From Mycolicibacterium sp. P1-18 (GTDB taxonomy: Bacteria; Actinomycetota; Actinomycetes; Mycobacteriales; Mycobacteriaceae), in the NCBI RefSeq assembly GCF_008329535.1, contig NZ_NPKR01000006.1, positions 186,001 through 250,000 of the forward strand: 64,000 nucleotides of DNA. The letters run 5' to 3'. The position numbers and the translations under genes were made by a program. The notes below the pieces were generated by a model. The model was given only the letters and a program-made list of their open reading frames with translations, made no database searches and had not been told where the DNA came from. Below, in pieces: positions 46,988 through 54,862 of the stretch (position 1 is its first letter; each line of letters starts with the position of its first letter).

Positions 46988-48556
46988 ATGACAGAGGTAA
47001 AGGAACCACCGGCAAGTGCGGTGATCGCCGTCGGCGACATCGTCGAAGCCGCGGGCCATCCGGTCGGCGGCGGAGTGATCAAGGACGGCTACGACCCGCA
47101 GCTGACCAACGAGGACCTCGCACCGCTGGGCAAGCAGAGTTGGTCGTCGTACAACATCTTCGCGTTCTGGATGTCCGACGTGCACAGCGTCGGCGGCTAC
47201 GTCACCGCGGGCAGCCTGTTCGCGCTCGGCCTGGCCAGTTGGCAGGTGCTGATCGCGCTGCTGGTCGGCATCGTCATCGTCTACTTCCTGTGCAACCTGG
47301 TCGCCAAGCCGAGCCAGCAGGCCGGCGTGCCCTATCCCGTGGTGTGCCGCAGCTCCTTCGGGGTGCTCGGGGCCAACATCCCGGCCATCATCCGCGGGCT
47401 GATCGCGGTGGCCTGGTACGGAATTCAGACCTACCTGGCCTCGGCGGCGCTGGACGTCGTGCTGCTCAAGCTGTTTCCCGGCCTCGCGCCGTACGCCGAC
47501 GTCGACCAGTACGGGTTCACCGGTCTGTCGCTGCTCGGCTGGGGCAGCTTCACCCTGCTGTGGATCCTGCAGGCGGCGGTGTTCTGGCGCGGCATGGAAT
47601 CCATCCGCAAGTTCATCGACTTCTGCGGCCCCGCCGTCTACGTGGTGATGTTCATCCTCTGCGGCTATCTGCTGTGGAAGTCGGGATGGCACGTCAGCCT
47701 GAACCTCGGCGGCGAGAAGAAGGGCAACACGCTGGTCGTGATGCTCGGCGCCATCGCGCTCGTCGTGTCCTACTTCTCCGGACCGATGCTGAACTTCGGC
47801 GACTTCGCCCGCTACGGCAAGAGCTACGCGGCGGTGAAGAAGGGCAACTTCCTCGGCCTGCCGGTGAACTTCCTGGTGTTCTCGCTGCTGGTCGTCGTGA
47901 CGGCGGCCGCGACGGTGCCGGTGTTCGGCGAACTGCTCACCGATCCGGTTGCCACCGTGGCCCGTATCGACAGCGTGACCGCAATCGTGTTGGGCGCGTT
48001 GACCTTCAGCATCGCCACCATCGGCATCAACATCGTCGCCAACTTCATCTCGCCCGCGTTCGACTTCTCGAACGTCAGCCCGCAGAAGATCAGCTGGCGG
48101 ATGGGCGGCATGATTGCCGCCGTCGGTTCGGTGCTGCTGACGCCGTGGAACCTCTACAACAACCCCGAGGTCATCCACTACACCCTGGAGACCCTGGGTG
48201 CGTTCATCGGTCCGCTGTTCGGCGTGCTGATCGCGGACTTCTACCTGATCCGCAAGCAGAAGATCGTCGTCGACGACCTGTTCACCATGTCCACCACCGC
48301 CAACTACTGGTACTCCAAGGGCTACAACCTGGCCGCGGTGACGGCGACCGTCGTCGGCGCGATCCTGGCGATGGCACCGGTGTTGTTGGGCGGCATCGTC
48401 TTCGGCATGGCGGGCGCCGCCCAGTACAGCTGGTTCATCGGCTGCGGCGTCGCCTTCGTCCTCTACTACCTGCTGGCCACCCGGGGCCCGTGGCGGTCGA
48501 CGGCGCTGCGCCTGCCCGAGGGCGCGACGCTCGTCGACGCGGAGGGCACTGCCTGA
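46988..48556 (+). CDS. NCS1-family nucleobase/allantoin permease
   Basis: 522 residues from ATG 46988 with AGGAGC 5 nt upstream. Twelve membrane helices. NCS1 hallmarks: DLAPLGKQSWSSYNIFAFWMSDVHS near 43-67, VCRSSFGVLGANIPAIIRGLIAVAWYGIQT near 117-146 and the substrate helices. Mhp1-like Trp and Asn (WYGIQT, FGDFARYGKS) suggest hydantoin, allantoin, purine or pyrimidine uptake with Na+ or H+. It follows the GntR gene by 126 bp. No catabolic gene for such substrates is next to it, so the ligand is unknown. Confidence 0.93.
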   Translation: MTEVKEPPASAVIAVGDIVEAAGHPVGGGVIKDGYDPQLTNEDLAPLGKQSWSSYNIFAFWMSDVHSVGGYVTAGSLFALGLASWQVLIALLVGIVIVYFLCNLVAKPSQQAGVPYPVVCRSSFGVLGANIPAIIRGLIAVAWYGIQTYLASAALDVVLLKLFPGLAPYADVDQYGFTGLSLLGWGSFTLLWILQAAVFWRGMESIRKFIDFCGPAVYVVMFILCGYLLWKSGWHVSLNLGGEKKGNTLVVMLGAIALVVSYFSGPMLNFGDFARYGKSYAAVKKGNFLGLPVNFLVFSLLVVVTAAATVPVFGELLTDPVATVARIDSVTAIVLGALTFSIATIGINIVANFISPAFDFSNVSPQKISWRMGGMIAAVGSVLLTPWNLYNNPEVIHYTLETLGAFIGPLFGVLIADFYLIRKQKIVVDDLFTMSTTANYWYSKGYNLAAVTATVVGAILAMAPVLLGGIVFGMAGAAQYSWFIGCGVAFVLYYLLATRGPWRSTALRLPEGATLVDAEGTA

Positions 48557-48573
48557 TCCACCCCGCGACACAC

Positions 48574-48615
48574 CGTACGGCCCGACATTCCACAACTGGA
48601 ACGTCGGGCCGTACG
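48574..48615 (+). terminator. Long hairpin after the permease gene, abutting the PadR start
   Basis: CGTACGGCCCGACATTCC (48574-48591) pairs with GGAACGTCGGGCCGTACG (48598-48615) with one G-T-type mismatch over 18 positions and a 6-nt loop. There is no T-run; the GTG of the PadR gene follows after 8 bp. It may terminate the permease transcript or control PadR. Confidence 0.7.
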
Positions 48616-48623
48616 CTCGTCTC

Positions 48624-49154
48624 GTGAGTCTCCGCTTCGCCGCCCTCGGCCTCCTCGCTCAGCACCCGGGCAGCGGTTATGACCTGCTGCGCCGCTTCGA
48701 GCAGTCGATGGCCAACGTGTGGCCCGCCACTCAGAGCCAGCTGTACGGGGAGCTCAACAAGCTCGCCGCCGACGGGCTCATCGAGGTCTCCGACGTCGGC
48801 CCCCGCGGCCGCAAGGAGTACCGCGTCACCGACGCCGGACGCGCCGAACTGGTCCGGTGGGTGACCAATCCCCGCGACGACCCGCCACCGCGCAGCGCGT
48901 CCCTGCTGCGAGTGTTCCTACTCGGCGAAATCCCTCCCGAGCAGGCCCGCGAGTACATGGTGAGCGTGGCCAGTCTTGCCGATTCCGAGCTGCATCGACT
49001 CAGTTCCCTGCGCGACGAGCTGGCGCCGTGGGGTGACAGCGACGCGGAGTTCTACGGCGGCGCCGCGTTGGAGTACGGGCTCCGAGTGGCCGCCATGGAA
49101 GGCGACTGGGCGCGGGCCCAGGTCACGGCCATCGACAGGCGGACCACCAACTAA
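48624..49154 (+). CDS. PadR-family transcription regulator
   Basis: 176 residues from GTG 48624. The winged helix is RFAALGLLAQHPGSGYDLLRRF near 4-25, then SQLYGELNKLAADGLIEV near 39-56 and GRKEYRVTDAGRAEL; the C-terminal part (PEQAREYMVSVASLADSEL) is the VirR/PadR dimerisation domain of subfamily 1. Target unknown; the hairpin next to its start may be its operator. No Shine-Dalgarno is visible, so translation may be leaderless. Confidence 0.85.
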   Translation: MSLRFAALGLLAQHPGSGYDLLRRFEQSMANVWPATQSQLYGELNKLAADGLIEVSDVGPRGRKEYRVTDAGRAELVRWVTNPRDDPPPRSASLLRVFLLGEIPPEQAREYMVSVASLADSELHRLSSLRDELAPWGDSDAEFYGGAALEYGLRVAAMEGDWARAQVTAIDRRTTN

Positions 49155-49183
49155 CTGGCTCCAAATGGTTGCATCGCGATAGT

Positions 49184-49210
49184 TTCCGATATATCGTCAA
49201 CGTATCGGAA
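49184..49210. promoter_or_regulatory. Inverted repeat before the Gly-rich PadR gene
   Basis: TTCCGATA (49184-49191) and TATCGGAA (49203-49210) are exact reverse complements with an 11-bp spacer; CGATATATCG (49187-49196) is an overlapping perfect palindrome. It lies 37-63 bp before the ATG at 49247 and is AT-rich compared with the neighbourhood, as is usual for PadR operators. Self-regulation is inferred. Confidence 0.6.
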
Positions 49211-49246
49211 GCGCATTCGGCGTTTCCCGGCCAAGGAGACACACAC

Positions 49247-49957
49247 ATGAACACCCCCTTCACACCCCCCAACGGCGCCTTCGGCTTCGGGTTCTCGCCC
49301 GTCGACCGCCGCGCCATGCACGAACGTCGTCATGCCGCCCGGCGCGGCTTCCGCGAGGCCATCGCCGAGCACGACGCAGGAGCCGACGGCGGCTTCGGTG
49401 GCTTCGGCCCCGGATTCGGTCGTGGCTTCGGACGCGGTTTCGGCGGACCCGGGTTCGGACCTGGCTTCGGCGGTCCCGGCTTCGGCGGCCCACGTGGCGG
49501 CGGCCGCGGTCGCGGTCGTGGCAAGCGCGGCGACGTCCGCGCGGCCATCCTGTCGCTGCTCGTCGAACGGCCGATGCACGGCTACGAGATGATTCAGGAG
49601 ATCGCCGAACGCAGCCAGGATCTGTGGAAGCCCAGCCCCGGCTCGGTGTACCCCACCCTCCAGCTGCTGGTCGACGAAGACCTGATCAAGAGCGCACCCG
49701 GCGAGGGCAGCAAGAAGCTCTTCGAGCTGACCGACGCCGGCCGCGAGGCCGCCGAGAAGATCGAGACCCCGCCGTGGGAGGAGATCACCGACGGCGCCGA
49801 CCCCGGCCACGCGAACCTGCGCGGCGCCGTGGGCCAGCTGATGGGAGCGGTCGCGCAGTCCGCGCACGCCGCCTCCCCCGAGCAGCAGCAGCGCATCGTC
49901 GACGTGGTCAACAACGCCCGTCGCGAGATCTACGGCATCCTCGGCGAGACCGAGTAA
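49247..49957 (+). CDS. PadR-family regulator with a Gly/Phe-rich N-terminal region
   Basis: 236 residues from ATG 49247 with AAGGAG 8 nt upstream. Residues 45-95 are a repetitive Gly-Phe-Arg-rich stretch (repeats of FGRGFG and GPGFGG, then GRGRGRG) ahead of a PadR winged helix: RGDVRAAILSLLVERPMHGYEMIQ near 96-119 and SPGSVYPTLQLLVDEDLIKS near 129-148. Such low-complexity N-termini occur in several mycobacterial PadR proteins. A perfect inverted repeat stands upstream and a terminator follows at 49978. Target unknown; possibly self and the upstream PadR gene. Confidence 0.85.
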   Translation: MNTPFTPPNGAFGFGFSPVDRRAMHERRHAARRGFREAIAEHDAGADGGFGGFGPGFGRGFGRGFGGPGFGPGFGGPGFGGPRGGGRGRGRGKRGDVRAAILSLLVERPMHGYEMIQEIAERSQDLWKPSPGSVYPTLQLLVDEDLIKSAPGEGSKKLFELTDAGREAAEKIETPPWEEITDGADPGHANLRGAVGQLMGAVAQSAHAASPEQQQRIVDVVNNARREIYGILGETE

Positions 49958-49977
49958 TCACCAAAACCAGTCGAATT

Positions 49978-50007
49978 GGGGCGCATTCGGATTGAATGCG
50001 CCCCTTT
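49978..50007 (+). terminator. Intrinsic terminator after the Gly-rich PadR gene
   Basis: GGGGCGCATTC (49978-49988) and GAATGCGCCCC (49994-50004) are perfectly complementary around GGATT and are followed by TTT. It excludes the alternative ATG at 49992 for the next gene. Confidence 0.85.
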
Positions 50008-50024
50008 CGCTGTTGGATGAGGAC

Positions 50025-50894
50025 ATGACGACCTTCCCACTCGGCAAGTTCACCGTCCACCGCGTCGGCTTCGGCGCCATGCAGCTGCCCGGGCCCGGCG
50101 TCTTCGGACCCCCGCGCGACCACGACCAGGCCATCGCGGTGCTCCGCCGCGCCGTCGAACTGGGCGTCGACCACGTCGACACGGCGCAGTTCTACGGCCC
50201 CGACGTGGCCAACCAGCTGATCCGCGAGGCGCTGCATCCGTACTCCGACCGGCTGGCACTGGTCAGCAAGGTCGGCGCCCGCCGCGACGGCGAGGGCAAC
50301 TGGATTCCGGCGGCCGAACCCGACGACCTGCGCGCCGACATCGAACTGAACCTCCGCGAGCTGGGCGTCGACCAGTTGGCCGCGGTCAACCTGCGCATCC
50401 ACTCCGGGGACCCGAACACTCCCGGCGTCGTCGACCACGAGCTGTTCGACCGGCAGCTGACCGCCATGATCTCCGCCCGTGACGAGGGCCTGATCGGCGG
50501 CATCGGCTTGTCCAGCGTCACCGAGGACGACCTGCGTCGCGCGCTCGACCGCACTGAGATCGTCACCGTGCAGAACGCCTACAACCTGGTGGACCGCACG
50601 TCGCAACCGGTCTTGGACCTGTGCACCGAACGCGGCATCTCGTTCGTCCCGTTCTTCCCCCTGGGCTCGGCGTTCAACGACGACAACCCGGTGCTCGGCA
50701 ACGCGGCGGTCAAGAAGGCCGCGGCCGATCTGGGCCACACGCCGGCTCAGATCGCGCTGGCGTGGACGCTGGCGATCGCCCCGAACGTGCTGTTGATTCC
50801 GGGCACCTCGTCGGTGAACCACCTGGAGGAGAACCTCGCCGTCGCCGACATCGAACTGCCCGACGACGTGGTCGCGGCCATCTCGGCGGGCTGA
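50025..50894 (+). CDS. Aldo/keto reductase
   Basis: 289 residues from ATG 50025, preceded by GATGAGG. A TIM-barrel NADPH enzyme: VHRVGFGAMQLPG near 11-23, VDHVDTAQFYG near 47-57 with the catalytic Asp and Tyr, the catalytic Lys in LVSKVG near 81-86 and the usual His replaced by Asn-Leu-Arg-Ile-His (NLRIHSG near 124-130). C-terminal IPGTSSVNHLEENLA near 258-272 binds the cofactor phosphate. Substrate unknown. It starts a same-strand run that includes the methyltransferase and photolyase-like genes. Confidence 0.9.
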   Translation: MTTFPLGKFTVHRVGFGAMQLPGPGVFGPPRDHDQAIAVLRRAVELGVDHVDTAQFYGPDVANQLIREALHPYSDRLALVSKVGARRDGEGNWIPAAEPDDLRADIELNLRELGVDQLAAVNLRIHSGDPNTPGVVDHELFDRQLTAMISARDEGLIGGIGLSSVTEDDLRRALDRTEIVTVQNAYNLVDRTSQPVLDLCTERGISFVPFFPLGSAFNDDNPVLGNAAVKKAAADLGHTPAQIALAWTLAIAPNVLLIPGTSSVNHLEENLAVADIELPDDVVAAISAG

Positions 50895-50926
50895 CCGCCG
50901 GCGGGGTCGTCGGCCATGATGGAGGG

Positions 50927-51694
50927 GTGACGCACTCGAGGACCGCCGTCGACCGCATGCCCCGCGGGGGATTCGACGCGTCGTGTCTGGATCGACTCCT
51001 GGAGACCGACCGTCAGGAGTACCTGGACCGCGACGACGTCGATCCCGGCGTGCGGCGGGGAATCGTCACGGCGCTGGAGCGCACCGGCGAGTGGTTCGGC
51101 AACCACGAGAGGTTCGCCCACGTCGTCCTCGACGAGGTCGCCGAGGTGCCCGATCCGCGCATCCTCGAACTCGGGGCGGGGCACGGCGGCCTGTCGGCCA
51201 AGCTGGTGGAGATGCACCCCACCGCGGTCGTCACCGTGACCGACGTCGAACCGGACTCGGTGGCCGCGATCGCCGCGGGCCCCCTCGGCTCCGACGAACG
51301 CGTCACCGTCCGGGTCGTCGACGCCACCGAAATGGCCTTCGACGACGGCACTTTCGACCTCGCCGTCTTCGCGCTGTCGTTCCACCACCTGCCGCCGGGC
51401 CTGGCCGCTCGCGTGATCGCCGAGGGCACCCGCGTCGCCGACAAGCTGGTGATCATCGACCTGCCCCGGCCGCCGGCGCCGCTGCACTTGATCAGGTTGG
51501 CGACCATGCTTCCGTGGGCCCCCTTCATCCCGTTCGTCCACGACGGCGTCATCAGTTCACTGCGCAGCTACAGCCCCTCGGCGTTGCGGACCCTCGCCGC
51601 CGCCGCGGGTCCGGACGTCACGCTGGAGCTCCGAGGCGGACTGCTGAGTCCGCAGGTCGCCGTGGCCACGCGTGGCCGCGGCCAGGGTCGTTGA
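50927..51694 (+). CDS. Class I SAM-dependent methyltransferase
   Basis: 255 residues from GTG 50927; the GGAGG is only 1-2 nt before it, so ATG 50957 may be the true start. The SAM-binding motif I is ILELGAGHGGLSAKL near 78-92, acidic motif II TVTDVEPDS near 102-110, and FDLAVFALSFHHLP near 141-154. No signal for the substrate class. It lies 32 bp after the reductase gene and 1 bp before the photolyase-like gene, so they may be co-transcribed. Confidence 0.85.
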   Translation: MTHSRTAVDRMPRGGFDASCLDRLLETDRQEYLDRDDVDPGVRRGIVTALERTGEWFGNHERFAHVVLDEVAEVPDPRILELGAGHGGLSAKLVEMHPTAVVTVTDVEPDSVAAIAAGPLGSDERVTVRVVDATEMAFDDGTFDLAVFALSFHHLPPGLAARVIAEGTRVADKLVIIDLPRPPAPLHLIRLATMLPWAPFIPFVHDGVISSLRSYSPSALRTLAAAAGPDVTLELRGGLLSPQVAVATRGRGQGR

Positions 51695-51695
51695 G

Positions 51696-52778
51696 GTGCA
51701 ACAGATTCCGGTGAGCCGGTCCGACGTCCTCGGCCACGTCTCGGAAATCGACGCGGCGCAGTACGCCCGGCGGCGCAACCACACCGACGGTGGCACCCAG
51801 ATCTCCGCCTTCCTGACGCGCGGTCTGGTGTCGCTTCCCGAGGTGCGCGACGAGGTGCTGCAGCGCTTCACCGCCGAGCAGGCCTACACGTTCGTCTACG
51901 AGCTCGCGTGGCGGGAGTACTGGCAGCGGGAGTGGACCATCCGGGGCGACGCCATCTTCACCGACCTCAAGCGGCCTCAGCACCCGGTCACGTCCACCCG
52001 GTTGCCGCGGGCCGTGCTCGACGCCGACACCGGGGTGAACGCGCTCGACGCCGCCATCCGCGGGCTGTACGACACGGGATACGTGCACAACCACGAGCGG
52101 ATGTGGCTGGCCGGCCTGGTCTGCAACATCGCCCGCACCCACTGGTGGGAGCCGAGCCTCTGGATGTACCACCACCTGCTCGACGGCGATCCGGCCAGCA
52201 ACAGCCTGTCCTGGCAGTGGGTGGCGGGCACCAACAGCGCCAAGAAGTACCTCCCCGCGCAGAGCAACGTCAATGCCTACTCCCCGCACCGCCAGCAGGG
52301 CAGCGTCATCGACCACGACTACGACGCCCTCGCCGAACTGCCCGTGCCCGAACGGTTCTCGGAACGCACCGACTTCGACGTGACGTGGGTTCCGCCGGCC
52401 GCGGACACCCTCGCACTCGACCCGGCCAAGCCGACGGTGCTCTACCACTCGTTCTGGCTCAACGCCGCGTGGCGTGCCGACCAGGACGCCAACCGCGTCG
52501 TCCTGTTGGAGCCCAGTTGGTTCGCGCGGTTCCCGATCAGCCCGCGCGTGACCGACTACGTCGTGCGCTGCGCCCGCGAAATCCCCGGCGCCCAGGTGGT
52601 GGTCGCCGACTTCGACGACCTCGCCCTCGGCGGCGAGGTCTACTTCGCCAGCCATCCCTCCGTCGCGCACTGGCGCGGCACGGCCGACGAGATGCCTCGG
52701 CTGTTCCCCCATGTTCCCGAACGGTCGTACGGATCGTTCACCAGCTATTGGAAACAATGCCAAAAGACACTGAAGTGA
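51696..52778 (+). CDS. Photolyase/cryptochrome-like FAD-binding protein, apparently permuted
   Basis: 360 residues from GTG 51696. Residues about 5-225 carry the FAD-binding helical domain of DNA photolyases: ELAWREYWQREW near 68-79, MWLAGLVCNIARTHWWEP near 133-150, SNSLSWQWVAGTNSAKKYLP near 168-187. It lacks the usual N-terminal Rossmann (antenna) domain. Residues about 240-360 instead look like it: TVLYHSFWLNAAWR, RVVLLEPSWFARFPISPRV, VVVADFDDLA, FASHPSVAHWRG. The order would thus be FAD domain first, Rossmann domain last. Light-driven repair or signalling is possible. The DUF2256 gene follows with overlap. Confidence 0.8.
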   Translation: MQQIPVSRSDVLGHVSEIDAAQYARRRNHTDGGTQISAFLTRGLVSLPEVRDEVLQRFTAEQAYTFVYELAWREYWQREWTIRGDAIFTDLKRPQHPVTSTRLPRAVLDADTGVNALDAAIRGLYDTGYVHNHERMWLAGLVCNIARTHWWEPSLWMYHHLLDGDPASNSLSWQWVAGTNSAKKYLPAQSNVNAYSPHRQQGSVIDHDYDALAELPVPERFSERTDFDVTWVPPAADTLALDPAKPTVLYHSFWLNAAWRADQDANRVVLLEPSWFARFPISPRVTDYVVRCAREIPGAQVVVADFDDLALGGEVYFASHPSVAHWRGTADEMPRLFPHVPERSYGSFTSYWKQCQKTLK

Positions 52779-52891
52779 AGACGTGCATCACGTGCGGACG
52801 GCCCTTCGCCAATCGTAAGAAGTGGCGTCAGCGCGGCCAGTGGGAGCAGATCGTCTACTGCTCGGAGCGCTGCCGGAGAACGGCGAAGTGA
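52757..52891 (+). CDS. DUF2256 small zinc-ribbon-like protein
   Basis: 44 residues from ATG 52757 overlapping the end of the photolyase-like gene; GTG 52775 (39 codons) is possible. Sequence features are CITCGRPFANRKKW near 10-23 and YCSERCRR near 34-41, the two C-X2-C/C-X3-C pairs typical of DUF2256, presumably binding zinc. DUF2256 genes are frequently next to cryptochrome-type genes, which supports a shared function. Too small to be an enzyme. Confidence 0.8.
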   Translation: MPKDTEVKTCITCGRPFANRKKWRQRGQWEQIVYCSERCRRTAK

Positions 52892-52926
52892 CGCGTCCCG
52901 CCGAGCTTCGCCACTAGGCTCGGACC

Positions 52927-54405
52927 GTGGGAGAAGAGGTCACGCAGACCGAATACAGCCGAGAGCACCGGCTGCAGTATCGGCGAAAGGTCCAACTCAG
53001 CCTGGACGTGTTCGAGACGATGCTCGCCCAGTCGAGCTTCGAGTGTGAACGGCCGCTGACCGGCATGGAGATCGAGTGCAACCTCGTCGATGCCGCCTAT
53101 CAACCCGCGATGACCAACCGCGACGTGCTCGCCGCCATCGCCGATCCGGCATTCCAGACCGAATTGGGCGCCTACAACATCGAATTCAACGTGCCGCCGC
53201 GTCCGCTCGGGGGCAGCTCGAGCCTCGAACTCGAGGACGAGGTGCGGGCCAGCCTGAACGCGGCAGAGGCCAAGGCCAACGCCGACGGATCGCACATCGT
53301 GATGATCGGCATCCTGCCCACGCTGATGCCCGAGCATCTGGCGGCGAACTGGATGAGCGAGTCGACGCGGTATCAGGCGCTCAACGACTCGATCTTCACC
53401 GCCCGCGGCGAGGACATCATGATCGACATCGGCGGAGCCGAGCGGCTGACGCTGCAGGCCGCCTCGATCGCCCCCGAATCCGCCTGCACCAGCATGCAAT
53501 TGCACCTCCAGGTGTCACCGGCGGAATTCGCCCAGAACTGGAACGCCGCGCAGGTGCTGGCCGCTCCGCAGCTTGCGCTGGGCGCCAACTCCCCCTACTT
53601 CTACGGTCACGAACTGTGGGCCGAGACGCGCATCGAACTGTTCGCCCAAGCCACCGACACCCGGCCCGAGGAACTCAAGACCCAGGGCGTGCGGCCGCGG
53701 GTGTGGTTCGGGGAGCGGTGGATCACCTCGATCTTCGACCTGTTCGAGGAGAACGTCAGGTACTTCCCGTCCCTGCTGCCGGAGGTGTCCGACGAGGATC
53801 CCGTCGCCGAGCTGGCTGCGGGCCGCACGCCGACGCTTCCGGAACTGCGCTTGCACAACGGCACCATCTACCGGTGGAACCGTCCCGTCTACGACGTCGT
53901 CGACGGGCGGCCCCACCTGCGGGTCGAGAACCGGGTGCTGCCGGCTGGGCCCACGGTGGTCGACATGCTGGCCAACGCGGCGTTCTACTACGGCGCGTTG
54001 CGCGCGTTGTCCGACGACGACCGCCCCATCTGGACGCAGCTGAGTTTTGCTGCGGCAGAACGCAACTTCACCTCGGCCGCCCGAAACGGCATGTCGGCCC
54101 GGCTGTACTGGCCGGGGCTCGGCGAGGTGACGCCCGACGAACTGGTGCTCCGCGAGTTGCTTCCCCTCGCCCACGAGGGGCTGGAGCGATGGGGCGTCGC
54201 CGCCGACGTGCGGGACCGCTACCTCGGCGTCATCGAGGGCCGCGCGAAGTCCGGGCGCAACGGAGCGGTGTGGCAGGTCGAGACGGTGCACGCCCTGGAG
54301 CGTCGCGGACTGGCCCGCCCCGAGGCGCTGGCCGAGATGCTGCACCTGTACTGCGAACGGATGCACGGCAACGCGCCCGTCCACACCTGGGACGGACCGG
54401 CGTGA
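52927..54405 (+). CDS. Glutamate-cysteine ligase family (GCS2-like) carboxylate-amine ligase
   Basis: 492 residues from GTG 52927. The GCS2 fold: TGMEIECNLVD near 46-56 (metal-binding Glu residues), GAYNIEFNVPPRPL near 81-94 and the basic substrate region RNGMSARLYWPGLG near 389-402. It activates a carboxylate with ATP to make an amide bond, as EgtA does with Glu and Cys. It is not closely like EgtA (60201-61457), so another amine or acid partner is likely. The stop overlaps the GTG of a small secreted protein gene. Confidence 0.88.
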   Translation: MGEEVTQTEYSREHRLQYRRKVQLSLDVFETMLAQSSFECERPLTGMEIECNLVDAAYQPAMTNRDVLAAIADPAFQTELGAYNIEFNVPPRPLGGSSSLELEDEVRASLNAAEAKANADGSHIVMIGILPTLMPEHLAANWMSESTRYQALNDSIFTARGEDIMIDIGGAERLTLQAASIAPESACTSMQLHLQVSPAEFAQNWNAAQVLAAPQLALGANSPYFYGHELWAETRIELFAQATDTRPEELKTQGVRPRVWFGERWITSIFDLFEENVRYFPSLLPEVSDEDPVAELAAGRTPTLPELRLHNGTIYRWNRPVYDVVDGRPHLRVENRVLPAGPTVVDMLANAAFYYGALRALSDDDRPIWTQLSFAAAERNFTSAARNGMSARLYWPGLGEVTPDELVLRELLPLAHEGLERWGVAADVRDRYLGVIEGRAKSGRNGAVWQVETVHALERRGLARPEALAEMLHLYCERMHGNAPVHTWDGPA

Positions 54406-54827
54406 TCACGGCGTGGCTGCCGGCGGCGGTGGCGGTGGCGCTCTTGGCTGCCGGGGGCCAGGTCGCCTCGGCCGATCCCCCGGTGCCCGGCCTCGACCGG
54501 GACGTCACGCTCGGCGGCGGGCAGGAGGCCTCGGTCGACGGCCTCCGGGTACGGTTCGCCGACGTACTCGAAGACTCCCGTTGCCCCGCCAGCGTCGCGT
54601 GCTTCTGGACCGGCCAGGCCCGGCTGGCGGTCGTCGGCCAAACCGAGGACGCCGCGCCGACGACGGTGGAGTTCAACACCAACCCCGCTCCCCGGCAAGG
54701 CGTTTGGTCGGGCCAAGTGGGCGAGTACACGATCACCATGCACTCGCTCGAGCCCTACCCGCAAACCCCCGACGACCCGACACCGCTCGAGGACTACCGG
54801 CTTACGCTGTCGGTCACGAAGGGCTGA
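54402..54827 (+). CDS. Small secreted protein, function unknown
   Basis: 141 residues from GTG 54402 (GTGA overlap with the ligase gene). A signal peptide (AWLPAAVAVALLAAGGQVASA, cleavage near residue 25), then a beta-rich domain with one Cys pair (EDSRCPASVACFWTG) and a C-terminus YRLTLSVTKG. No recognised family. The overlap suggests co-expression with the ligase but no functional link is seen. Confidence 0.75.
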   Translation: MITAWLPAAVAVALLAAGGQVASADPPVPGLDRDVTLGGGQEASVDGLRVRFADVLEDSRCPASVACFWTGQARLAVVGQTEDAAPTTVEFNTNPAPRQGVWSGQVGEYTITMHSLEPYPQTPDDPTPLEDYRLTLSVTKG

Positions 54828-54862
54828 CTGCCCGGCACGTCTCGAGGCGTACGTTGGATTTC

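Noticed and set aside
49400..49520. Repeat-like DNA (ggcttcgg/ggacc units) considered as a CRISPR or satellite array
   Set aside because: The repeats are imperfect, in codon phase and encode the Gly/Phe-rich part of a PadR protein; no spacers.
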